Positions 1 through 7,751 of a stretch of 64,000 bases of DNA are shown here, in pieces. This DNA comes from an uncultured Erythrobacter sp. (GTDB lineage: Bacteria > Pseudomonadota > Alphaproteobacteria > Sphingomonadales > Sphingomonadaceae): contig CANMZA010000001.1 in assembly GCA_947502305.1 (NCBI GenBank), positions 248,001-312,000 on the forward strand. Reading direction: 5' to 3'. The notes under the pieces are model-generated. The model was not told the origin of the DNA. It did no database searches and saw only the letters and a program-made list of their open reading frames with translations. The position numbers and the translations under genes were made by a program. Position 1 is the stretch's first letter. Every line of letters starts with the position of its first letter.

Positions 1-308
1 CCAGCGCCGCTTCGCGTGAAGCGGGCGTGGTTGGCGGCGGCAATTATGCTCTTGACGGATTGGTGCGGGCATTCGTTGGCGCAGGCGCTCGTGCGGTTGT
101 CGCTAGTCACTGGCCAGTGCCGGATGATTTCGACGCGACGCAGCGTTTGGTCCAAGGCTTGATTGCGGGCGAACCTGGTCAGGGACTTTCCAGTTCCCTC
201 GGCGCAGCTCAGCGCGGATTGATGGATGATGCCGATACATCGCACCCGTTTTATTGGGCCGCTTTCATCGTCCTTGGTGACGGCACGAAACCTGTCGGCG
301 CGAACTGA
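1..308 (+). CDS. CHAT-domain protein, C-terminal end (partial)
   Basis: The reading frame is open from the left edge (first full codon at base 3) and stops at 306-308, so only about 101 C-terminal residues are seen. The pattern GLVRAFVGAGARAVVASHWP, then a run ending in HPFYWAAFIVLGD, is the characteristic end of CHAT (caspase HetF-associated with TPR) domains, which are caspase-like peptidases usually preceded by TPR repeats. The catalytic His-Cys part would lie upstream, outside the window, so activity cannot be judged. The GTG at 27 is an internal valine codon, not a start. The family call is fairly secure; the substrate is unknown. Confidence 0.75.
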   Translation, partial: SAASREAGVVGGGNYALDGLVRAFVGAGARAVVASHWPVPDDFDATQRLVQGLIAGEPGQGLSSSLGAAQRGLMDDADTSHPFYWAAFIVLGDGTKPVGAN

Positions 309-366
309 AAAATCGGACCTGTCACGGGCGGGGCGCAATGGGCGCTCCGCCCGTGACATTCGCGGA

Positions 367-2067
367 TCAAGCCGTTCCGGTCAGGCGCTTTTTCCAATAA
401 TTGGTGTAGAATATGCCGTCTGGATCACGCTGCTCTCGCAGGTCGAGAAAGTCCTGAAAGCGCGGCAAGTTCGTTTTGTAATGCGCCGCCCAATCGGCAA
501 ATTCATAGCGCGGTACGAATTTGCCCCAATGCAGGCGGAATGGGATGCCCGCGTCCCGTAAAACTTCCCAATATTGGTCAAGAAACGCCTCGTCCGTATT
601 CGGAATGCCGGAATTGTCGCGGAACCAATACACATCAATTCGCACTGTGCCGTCTTTAAACTCATCCGATCCGTCGGTGTATCCGGGGTGCATCCATCCA
701 GAGCTTGGCGGCCCTCCGTATATCTCGGTGGAGAAATAGCCGGTAGCGCTGTAGCCGCCCTTGTCGAACATCTCTTGATAGAGGTTCATGACCGCTTCTG
801 CTCGGCCAATTGGCACCCAAATCTCGGTAAATTCAGTGCCGAGCAACCCGTCACTGACGGTGTTGTCCATACACAAAGAGCGCCAGTAATAATCGTTGAA
901 GGTGGTCTCCGCGCCCTTTTTCGTGAAGCCGTTAAACAGCGGCAGAAGCATGGGAAAAGCCGCCCGCATCAGGCCGTTTACGAATCCAAGCAGGCTGCCA
1001 ATCCCGAACAATAGGACCGCAACAATGCAGCCAAACAGGAAAGTGAAGAACCGGGCAAAGCCGCCCTTGCCGCTTTGTGTCAGCACATAGGCGAGGTTTT
1101 CCAGATAGAACCCGCATTTCTGCCAGATCAATTTAATGATCCGCAACGGATTGGTGTTGCCGAACAAGACAAAGACGAGGGACCCAAGGAACATTTCCGT
1201 TTGCCCAAAAAATGTGGGCGGGAATTGTTCATAAGGAGAAAGGCCATCATTCGATGCTGGCACGCGGTCGGCGCGCCAAGTCTGGATGCGTTCAACCCCT
1301 TTTTGCGGCCACCATACAATCCGGGTGTAGGGGGCGTCTTTGAGGTATCTCTCTAGGCTGGGCTGGTTCGGAAAAGCGGTGCCATCGCCAAGAAAATCCA
1401 TTGGCGCATTGGCAACACCAATCTTGGTTGTGACCTCTGTGCCCGAAATATTGTACATCGGTACCAGCTGCATGCGGATTTTGGTGACAATCCCCATCAG
1501 GCCCATTGAGGTGCCAATGGCATCGAAACGGGCGTCGCTTTGCTCAATCCACTCCGCCTTACCCGTGCCATCGATGATCCGGTAGGCGATCGCATTATCC
1601 CAGGCATAGCGGGTCGATCCGCCTGCCGATCCGGTCGCGGTGAAGCCTGCCAGGGTCTGGTGCGTGATCCCGCCCAGCGTGTTCACCGCCCAGCCTTTCT
1701 CAAATATCTGATGGAGCAAGCTGTTTTGCCGCGTTGATACACCAAAAGGATCCTGCGGGTCCCAGCCCAAATTGATCCCCGGTTCCGCTTCGATCACGCC
1801 GTTTGCCTCGTCGGTCCAATCGAGCGCGCGCATTTGGTCAAAGGCGAGGTTTAATTCTCCAGAAGGCGGGGATTGCTGCAATGTGCGATTGGGCGGAGAG
1901 CCATCGACAGGATCGGTGTAAATGCTCCAAGCGACAGAATGCGTCGCGCCGCGTCCGCGGATTTGCAATCCATTTGCGCGCGCATGTTTAACCAGCGCAA
2001 TCACATCCGCTTCGCTGGCAGGATGATAAAAACCGTCATTCCCGATTCGGATTGGTGTTGCCGTCAT
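367..2067 (-). CDS. FAD-linked oxidase, D-arabinono-lactone-oxidase-like, with internal membrane segment
   Basis: About 566 residues. The N-terminal half is a PCMH-type FAD-binding domain: an early RGRGATHS segment resembles the loop carrying the flavin-linked His in vanillyl-alcohol/aldonolactone oxidases, followed by LGGITHQTLAGFTATGSAGG. The C-terminus (LHWGKFVP, then DPDGIFYTNYWKKRL) matches aldonolactone oxidases such as L-gulono- or D-arabinono-1,4-lactone oxidase. A strongly hydrophobic stretch at about residues 340-366, with a second to about 380, lies between the halves, which is unusual for soluble members and suggests membrane association. The start at 2067 gives a natural MTATP N-terminus; an ATG six codons upstream (2085) is possible. 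The substrate is not predictable. It is transcribed divergently from the multiheme operon. Confidence 0.75.
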   Translation of the reverse strand: MTATPIRIGNDGFYHPASEADVIALVKHARANGLQIRGRGATHSVAWSIYTDPVDGSPPNRTLQQSPPSGELNLAFDQMRALDWTDEANGVIEAEPGINLGWDPQDPFGVSTRQNSLLHQIFEKGWAVNTLGGITHQTLAGFTATGSAGGSTRYAWDNAIAYRIIDGTGKAEWIEQSDARFDAIGTSMGLMGIVTKIRMQLVPMYNISGTEVTTKIGVANAPMDFLGDGTAFPNQPSLERYLKDAPYTRIVWWPQKGVERIQTWRADRVPASNDGLSPYEQFPPTFFGQTEMFLGSLVFVLFGNTNPLRIIKLIWQKCGFYLENLAYVLTQSGKGGFARFFTFLFGCIVAVLLFGIGSLLGFVNGLMRAAFPMLLPLFNGFTKKGAETTFNDYYWRSLCMDNTVSDGLLGTEFTEIWVPIGRAEAVMNLYQEMFDKGGYSATGYFSTEIYGGPPSSGWMHPGYTDGSDEFKDGTVRIDVYWFRDNSGIPNTDEAFLDQYWEVLRDAGIPFRLHWGKFVPRYEFADWAAHYKTNLPRFQDFLDLREQRDPDGIFYTNYWKKRLTGTA

Positions 2068-2488
2068 ATTGAAATTTGCCCCCATTTGATCGGCGAGAGC
2101 ATGGCAATGTCTGGGATCAGGTGGAAGCCCTTATTCGAGATCGCCTGATCAGAAGCCGGGCAAGGACAGGCGCACGTTGGTGTCTGCCAAGGGAGCTTAC
2201 GAGCGCCATCCTGCAGGCAATATGAATTTTTTGGAGCATTTACGCGCATTTCGGCGCATTCATGGTTGCATCCTAGGCGTAACATGGTGACAAAGGCTGC
2301 GGATCGTAACAAAGTGAGAGTCGGGGGCAAAACGCTTCGACTTGACGGGACTGTACAAGCCTAAAGCGGGTTTGGCCGCTATTTCATATGCGGTCCGCTG
2401 CTTGCGGCCTCTGACCAATGCAAGTCATGCAAGACTTGCGCTGAGCGGAGAAAAAAGCAAAGTTAAGCCATCTCGTGGGGGGTATGGG
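2068..2488. other. Divergent intergenic region with 10-bp phased repeats
   Basis: This 421-base region separates the FAD oxidase (minus) from the pentaheme cytochrome (plus) and should hold the promoters of both. At 2236-2265 the pentamer GCATT occurs three times exactly 10 bases apart (2236, 2246, 2256), i.e. on one face of the helix. An in-frame extension of the cytochrome gene reaches 2342, but its translation has no signal-peptide character, so I treat that part as non-coding. No convincing sigma-70 promoter was picked out by eye. Confidence 0.4.
2236..2265. repeat. Three helically phased GCATT direct repeats
   Basis: Three copies of GCATT begin at 2236, 2246 and 2256. The flanking bases differ (TTACGC, TTCGGC, TCATGG follow the shared GCA), so the conserved core is five bases. 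The 10-base phasing and location between two divergent starts suggest a possible activator or repressor binding site. A core this short could also occur by chance. Confidence 0.25.
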
Positions 2489-3883
2489 ATGACAATATCA
2501 AGGCCGAATTGGGGGGTAATCGCCCTCTTGCGCAAGCAAAGTGCGGGGTTGTTCCGCGTCTTTGCGGTGCTGGGACTGATTGCGATTTATCCTGCGGCAA
2601 CTGCATCGAGCAATGAGACCTTTGAAGGTGTCGCCAGTTGTGCGGGTTCGACCTGCCACGGGCGCGCAGAAGGCAATGGCGCGGTCGTGCGTCAGGATGA
2701 AATTGCGACATGGCAAGAGCCGTCCTCTGCAAGCGGCGCGCATAGCCGCGCTTACGCCGTCCTCGCCGGGCGGCGGGGCCAGCAAATCGCCAGCAGTCTA
2801 GGGTTGGGGCCTGCAACGCAAGCGACCGAATGTCTCGGTTGCCATGCGACTTTTGCTCCTTCGGCGCAGCGCGGCGATCGTTTTCAGCTTTCCGATGGTG
2901 TTGGTTGTGAAAGCTGCCACGGCGCCTCCGGTGGGTGGCTGGCGGAGCATTATGCCCGGCCTGCCACGCATGCTTCTAATGTTTCAAATGGCCTGGCGCC
3001 GCTTGAGAACCCTCAGGCGCGGGCGAATGTTTGCCTCGATTGTCATTATGGTTCTGCGAAGACGGGGCAGTTTGTAACTCACTCAATGATGGCCGCTGGT
3101 CATCCGCGTGTATCATTCGAACTCGATTTGTTCAGCGCGTTGCAGCAGCATCACGATATTGATGACGATTACACATCGCGCAAACGCAAGCCCAATGCTG
3201 TGCGTTTCTGGGCTGTTGGTCAGGCGGAGGCGGTGCGCCGCGCGACCAGCCTGTTTGCGCAACCGAAATTTGGGATGGAAGGGGCGTTCCCGCAATTGTA
3301 TTTTTACGATTGCCATAGCTGCCACCGCGAAATCCAAGATGCGGATCAGCGTCGTCTGACGTTTGAAACCAATCCGGGGCGCCCTATTCCGTTTGGCAAT
3401 CCACCGTTTAATGATGAAAATATCATCATGCTCTCTGCGGTTGCGGGCGCGTTGGTGCCTGGCCAAGCGGAAAATTTCCGCACCGCCAGCCGCAATTTCC
3501 ACCGTGCGATGGGTGATGGCAGTCCGGCTGCTGCGCGTGAAGCGGCTGGCATGATGGCGCAGCGGGCGCGGGCGCTTTCCAATGCGTTGAGCCAGCGCGC
3601 TTACATCGATGCCGATGCATTCCGTGTGATTGAGATCATCGGGGCCAATGCAACCCGTGCGCGGTACACCGATTATTCTGGGTCGGTGCAGGCGGTGATG
3701 GCGATTGACACTCTGCTCAATGGCTTGGTCACAAATGGACGGGTTACGGCCGGGGCGGCCGCAGGAATCCGCGCGAATATCAATCGCGCCTATGCCGCAG
3801 TGGAAGAGCCAAATGGTTACAAACCGGCTGATTTCCGCACAGCGATTAACTCGGCGACTACCGCCATTCGAAGGTTGCAATAA
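2489..3883 (+). CDS. Periplasmic pentaheme cytochrome c, c554-like
   Basis: 464 residues from ATG 2489, preceded by a G-rich ribosome site. Residues 1-40 form a Sec signal (basic start, hydrophobic LFRVFAVLGLIAIYP, cut near ATAS). Five heme attachment motifs are visible: one unusual CX4CH (CAGSTCH, Cys51) and four CXXCH at about Cys115, Cys140, Cys182 and Cys275. Extra histidines (AGHPR, QQHHD) could be distal ligands. The heme-rich N-terminal half followed by a heme-free helical C-terminus resembles the cytochrome c-554 family. It is the first gene of an operon of four, 2 bases before the next. Likely role: periplasmic electron carrier of the outer-membrane conduit encoded downstream. The longer frame from 2342 is rejected because the signal peptide begins at 2489. 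Confidence 0.82.
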   Translation: MTISRPNWGVIALLRKQSAGLFRVFAVLGLIAIYPAATASSNETFEGVASCAGSTCHGRAEGNGAVVRQDEIATWQEPSSASGAHSRAYAVLAGRRGQQIASSLGLGPATQATECLGCHATFAPSAQRGDRFQLSDGVGCESCHGASGGWLAEHYARPATHASNVSNGLAPLENPQARANVCLDCHYGSAKTGQFVTHSMMAAGHPRVSFELDLFSALQQHHDIDDDYTSRKRKPNAVRFWAVGQAEAVRRATSLFAQPKFGMEGAFPQLYFYDCHSCHREIQDADQRRLTFETNPGRPIPFGNPPFNDENIIMLSAVAGALVPGQAENFRTASRNFHRAMGDGSPAAAREAAGMMAQRARALSNALSQRAYIDADAFRVIEIIGANATRARYTDYSGSVQAVMAIDTLLNGLVTNGRVTAGAAAGIRANINRAYAAVEEPNGYKPADFRTAINSATTAIRRLQ

Positions 3884-3885
3884 AT

Positions 3886-5847
3886 ATGGCCGGGGGGTGG
3901 AAAAACTTAATTGCCGCACCGATGCTGGTGCTCTCTGTTTGCGCGCTAAGCGGATGTGGAGGCGGTGATTCCGCGCCTGCTGGCGGCGGGACTGGCGGGA
4001 CGCCGCCTACGCCTCCTCCGCCCACCCCGCCGGCTACGGGTCAAGTCTTCTCCTTCCCTGCGGCGGAAAGTCTTTCTGCTGCTGATGTTCAGACCGTTAT
4101 CGCCCGTGCGGCCGCTCAGGCGAGTGCGCAGGGTGATGCGGCGGTAATTTCAGTTGTGGACCGGCCCGGAAATGTCCTCGCCGTATTCCGTATGCCTAAT
4201 GCGCCCATGACGGTGAATATTCCCGGTGCGCCCAATGGTCAGAATGCTGATATTCAAAATCTCGACGTTCCGGCAGAGGCGGCTGCAATCGCGAAAGCGA
4301 TAACCGGCGCATATTTGTCGAGCGGCGGCAACGCCTTCTCGACCCGCGTGGCGTCGCAAATTGTACAAGAGCATTTTCCGCCTTCGCCCACCACTTTGGG
4401 GCTGGAAAGCGGGCCGCTATTCGGTGTGCAGTTCAGTCAACTTCCCTGTTCGGATCTTTCTTCGCGCTTTGGTGATGGGATGATTGGGCCTCAGCGTTCG
4501 CCGCTGGGTCTGTCGGCAGATGCGGGCGGCTTTCCACTCTATAAGAACGGTGTGATGGTTGGCGGTGTCGGTGTTGCTGCTGATGGTGTTTACGGCTTCG
4601 ATCCCAATGTCCTCGATGTTGATGTTGATGCGGACGAATCAATCGCATTGGCCGGGACAGTTGGCTTTGAAGCGCCGGTGGAAATCCGCGCTGATCGTAT
4701 TTCGGCTGATGGTACCTCGCTGCGCTTCACTGATGCGACCTATAATGCCTTGAGTGATGTGTCCGGGGCCACCTTTGCGGGCACTGCGGGCGGTCTAGTG
4801 GCAGTGCGCGGTTACACCGATGCCGTGATCCGTTCTGGAGCCGCCTATGGCACCGAAGCATCTGGCATGCGCCCATCGACAGCCGCTGAGTTTTCTAACC
4901 CTGACGCATATGTTTTGACAGACGGCGCAGGAAACAATCGCTTCCCCGTGCGTGCAGGCACTGATGGAGCTGATATCAGCGCGCCTATCACGCAAGCAGA
5001 AGCGACCGCGATTATCGAAGAAGCATTTGCTGTGATGAGCCGGGCGCGGGCGCAAATTCGCCGTCCTCTCGACAGCCCGGCGCAGGTTTCGATCAGCCTG
5101 GTTGATACGCGCGGGCGGATTCTGGGCATTGTGCGTTCACCCGATGCGCCGATTTTTGGCACTGATGTGAGCTTGCAAAAGGCGCGCACGGCGAATTTCT
5201 TCTCCGGTGCGTTCGCCGCCGATGAATTGCTGCTTGGGGAGCGTGAGGTCCCTGAATATGTGGGGCGGGTTCGTTCGTTCCTCGGCGATCCGTCAGCATT
5301 GACCGGGGCATTTGCTTTTGCTGACCGGTCGGGCGGCAATCTGTCGCGGCCTTATTTCCCGGATGGCGAAGTCGGCACACCGCCAGGACCATTGTCGCGC
5401 CCGATTGAACAATTCAATCCATTCTCAACTGGCCTGCAATCGGCGCTTATTCTGCAAAACCTCGAAGAGCATCTGGGCTTTGTTCTGGGCGGGGCGGATG
5501 ACACCAATCGTGGGTGTTCCAAACTGCCGTCGATCGCGGGGCAGGGCACTCGCTTGGACAATGGTATCCAGATTTTCCCCGGCTCGGTTCCGGTTTATCG
5601 CGGCAATGAACTGGTCGGCGGGATTGGTGTTTCGGGCGACGGTATTGATCAGGATGATATGATCAGCTTCCTCGGCCTGCATAATGCAGGGGTGCGCACG
5701 GGTACGATAGGCAATGCGCCCAATGAAATTCGTGCAGACCGTATTGTCGTCACGCTCAATGGGCGGCAAACGCGGCTTCGCTATGTAAACTGTCCATTTG
5801 CGCCGTTCCTGAATGACCCGACGCAGAATGTGTGTGAGGGGCTGTAA
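3886..5847 (+). CDS. Lipoprotein with two GlcG/HbpS-like (DUF336) modules
   Basis: 653 residues. The N-terminus is a lipoprotein signal with lipobox ALSGC (Cys24), followed by a Gly- and Pro-rich linker (residues about 25-50). Two related modules follow, about 55-330 and 360-640. Each begins with an 'A...I...A...A' helix pattern and a strand such as AVISVVDRPGNVLAVFRMP or VSISLVDTRGRILGIVRSPD, and carries the GlcG/HbpS hallmark of a 'GG(I/V)GVxGDG' strand near its end (MVGGVGVAADGVYG; LVGGIGVSGDGIDQDD). HbpS/GlcG proteins can bind heme or cobalamin; here the duplicated domain sits in a multiheme cytochrome operon, so a heme-handling or structural role at the outer membrane is plausible but inferred. 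Stop and next start are 2 bases apart. Confidence 0.7.
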   Translation: MAGGWKNLIAAPMLVLSVCALSGCGGGDSAPAGGGTGGTPPTPPPPTPPATGQVFSFPAAESLSAADVQTVIARAAAQASAQGDAAVISVVDRPGNVLAVFRMPNAPMTVNIPGAPNGQNADIQNLDVPAEAAAIAKAITGAYLSSGGNAFSTRVASQIVQEHFPPSPTTLGLESGPLFGVQFSQLPCSDLSSRFGDGMIGPQRSPLGLSADAGGFPLYKNGVMVGGVGVAADGVYGFDPNVLDVDVDADESIALAGTVGFEAPVEIRADRISADGTSLRFTDATYNALSDVSGATFAGTAGGLVAVRGYTDAVIRSGAAYGTEASGMRPSTAAEFSNPDAYVLTDGAGNNRFPVRAGTDGADISAPITQAEATAIIEEAFAVMSRARAQIRRPLDSPAQVSISLVDTRGRILGIVRSPDAPIFGTDVSLQKARTANFFSGAFAADELLLGEREVPEYVGRVRSFLGDPSALTGAFAFADRSGGNLSRPYFPDGEVGTPPGPLSRPIEQFNPFSTGLQSALILQNLEEHLGFVLGGADDTNRGCSKLPSIAGQGTRLDNGIQIFPGSVPVYRGNELVGGIGVSGDGIDQDDMISFLGLHNAGVRTGTIGNAPNEIRADRIVVTLNGRQTRLRYVNCPFAPFLNDPTQNVCEGL

Positions 5848-5849
5848 CG

Positions 5850-7751
5850 ATGGCGTTTTCCCTCATCCCGCTCGTGCTGCTGTCGCAGCCCTCCGCGATG
5901 GAGGAGGCAGCACCGACGGCTGCTCCACCGCCAGTGCAACAGGGAAGCGAATCAGCAGAAAATAGCGAGGCTGGCCCGGCTGAGGGTTTAAACCAGACGG
6001 CTAAGGCCGATCCAGAGCCACTGGACCGCGACATTATCGAAGGGCGTGAGCGCCCCGGTTTTACCTCAGAATTGCCTGAGGAAATCGAGCAAGAGAACCA
6101 AGGCGCGATCCGCGCGCCGCCGCCGCAAGCCTTCTCTCCTGATCAAGTGCCGATCCCTGATCGCTGGCGTTTGATCGAAGGGCTTGGCATTGTCGAAGAA
6201 GACCTGCTCGATCCCTATAATCAGAACACCTATAAGGGCGACCGCCCGATCAATCGCGAAAAGGTTCCGTGGTTGCCGATTACCGGTGATGACTGGTTCT
6301 TTGTCGCAAACTTGATCAGCGATACGGTTTACGAACCGCGCACATTCCCGATCCCGGTCGGTATCCAAACGACAGAAGATCCGGATCGTCTCGATGTGTT
6401 TGGCGATGATTTCTCGACTGTATTGTCGCAAACCTTCATCGCAGGCTTTGCGCTGCTCAAGGGCAGCACAGCTTATAAGCCGCCAAGCGTAGAATACCGC
6501 CTTACGCTGGCTTACAATGTCAATTACGTCGATGTGCCCGAACGCCGTGTGCTTTTCGTGGAACCATCCAAGGGTAGCGACCGGCTCGATCAATTCCTTG
6601 GCGTGCAAGAAGCCTTCGTCGATTATCACTTCTCACAATATGATAATGACCGGTACGATTTTATCTCGATCCGCGCCGGTATTCAACCGTTTCAGGCTGA
6701 TTTTCGCGGGTTCCTGTTCAATGATCAGCAATTGGGCGTCCGGCTGTTTGGTAACCGCGACAATAACCGTTTCCAATTCAATCTCGCCGCATTTTGGCGG
6801 TTGGAGAAAGACACCAATAGCGGGCTGAATTCGGTTGTTCAAAGCCCGCGCGATGATTTTGTTTTCATTGCCAATCTCTATCGCCAAGATTTCTTGATCC
6901 CGGCGCTAACTAGCCAAATCACGCTTGCCTATAATCGCAATCGTGAGGGCAACGATATTGAGATCGATGATAACGGATTTCCCGTTCGGCCTGCGTTGCT
7001 TGGCGATATTCGCGGGCGCGATTATGACGTGTTCTACATCGGATATAACGCCGATGGCCGAATTGGCCGGATCAACATTACGGCAAGCGCCTATTGGGCA
7101 CTGGGCGAGGATCGCAACAATTTCTTCACCGGCATTCCGGCCGATATCAACGCACAATTTGCTGCCGCTGAGTTGAGCTATGACCGTGATTGGATCCGTT
7201 TCCGTCTGTCGGGCCTCTATCAAAGCGGCGACAGCGATCCTTATGACAATGAAGAAAATGGCTTTGATGCGATTTTCGAAAACCCTGTCTTTGCCGGTGC
7301 GGATACGTCCTATTGGATACGCCAGACAATTCCATTTGCAGGCGGCGGGCGCGCGGTTTCGGTCAATGGCCGCAACGGCATTTTGAACAATCTGCGTTCT
7401 TCGAAAGAGCAAGGCCAGTCAAACTTTAACAATCCGGGTCTGTGGTTAATTGGCGTGGGCGCCGATTTTGACCTAACGCCTGAATTCCGCATCAGCGCAA
7501 ATGCCAATCACCTCTGGTTTGAGGACACAGCGACGCTGGAGAATTTACGGATCGAAGGAAGCATTCCAAGCGAGATTGGCTATGACCTCTCCGCCTCAGC
7601 TATCTGGCGGCCTAAGGCCAATCAGAACATAGTATTCCGCCTGTCGGGCGCCACTCTTATCGGAGGGGATGGGTTCCAGGACCTGTTCGACAATCTCGGC
7701 AACCAGGATGCATTTTATTCTATCCTCGCAAACGTAACGTTGGCTTACTGA
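5850..7751 (+). CDS. Outer-membrane beta-barrel, putative porin of a cytochrome conduit
   Basis: 633 residues. A short signal-like start (MAFSLIPLVLLSQPSA) lacks a basic residue; no upstream in-frame start exists because of a stop at 5835-5837. Residues about 17-110 are Pro/Glu-rich and probably disordered. From about 140 on there are many alternating hydrophobic/aromatic strands with acidic loops, and the protein ends in NVTLAY with a terminal aromatic, as outer-membrane barrels do. The size is close to MtrB-type porins, but I see no MtrB-specific motif. Its stop overlaps the start of the giant multiheme cytochrome by one base (TGATG), so the two are probably made in a fixed ratio. Inference: it forms a sheath for a cytochrome across the outer membrane. 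Confidence 0.65.
   Translation: MAFSLIPLVLLSQPSAMEEAAPTAAPPPVQQGSESAENSEAGPAEGLNQTAKADPEPLDRDIIEGRERPGFTSELPEEIEQENQGAIRAPPPQAFSPDQVPIPDRWRLIEGLGIVEEDLLDPYNQNTYKGDRPINREKVPWLPITGDDWFFVANLISDTVYEPRTFPIPVGIQTTEDPDRLDVFGDDFSTVLSQTFIAGFALLKGSTAYKPPSVEYRLTLAYNVNYVDVPERRVLFVEPSKGSDRLDQFLGVQEAFVDYHFSQYDNDRYDFISIRAGIQPFQADFRGFLFNDQQLGVRLFGNRDNNRFQFNLAAFWRLEKDTNSGLNSVVQSPRDDFVFIANLYRQDFLIPALTSQITLAYNRNREGNDIEIDDNGFPVRPALLGDIRGRDYDVFYIGYNADGRIGRINITASAYWALGEDRNNFFTGIPADINAQFAAAELSYDRDWIRFRLSGLYQSGDSDPYDNEENGFDAIFENPVFAGADTSYWIRQTIPFAGGGRAVSVNGRNGILNNLRSSKEQGQSNFNNPGLWLIGVGADFDLTPEFRISANANHLWFEDTATLENLRIEGSIPSEIGYDLSASAIWRPKANQNIVFRLSGATLIGGDGFQDLFDNLGNQDAFYSILANVTLAY

Noticed and set aside
3113-3919. 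268-residue minus-strand frame in the pentaheme cytochrome gene
   Set aside because: Antisense to a gene with five heme motifs and a signal peptide; shadow composition.
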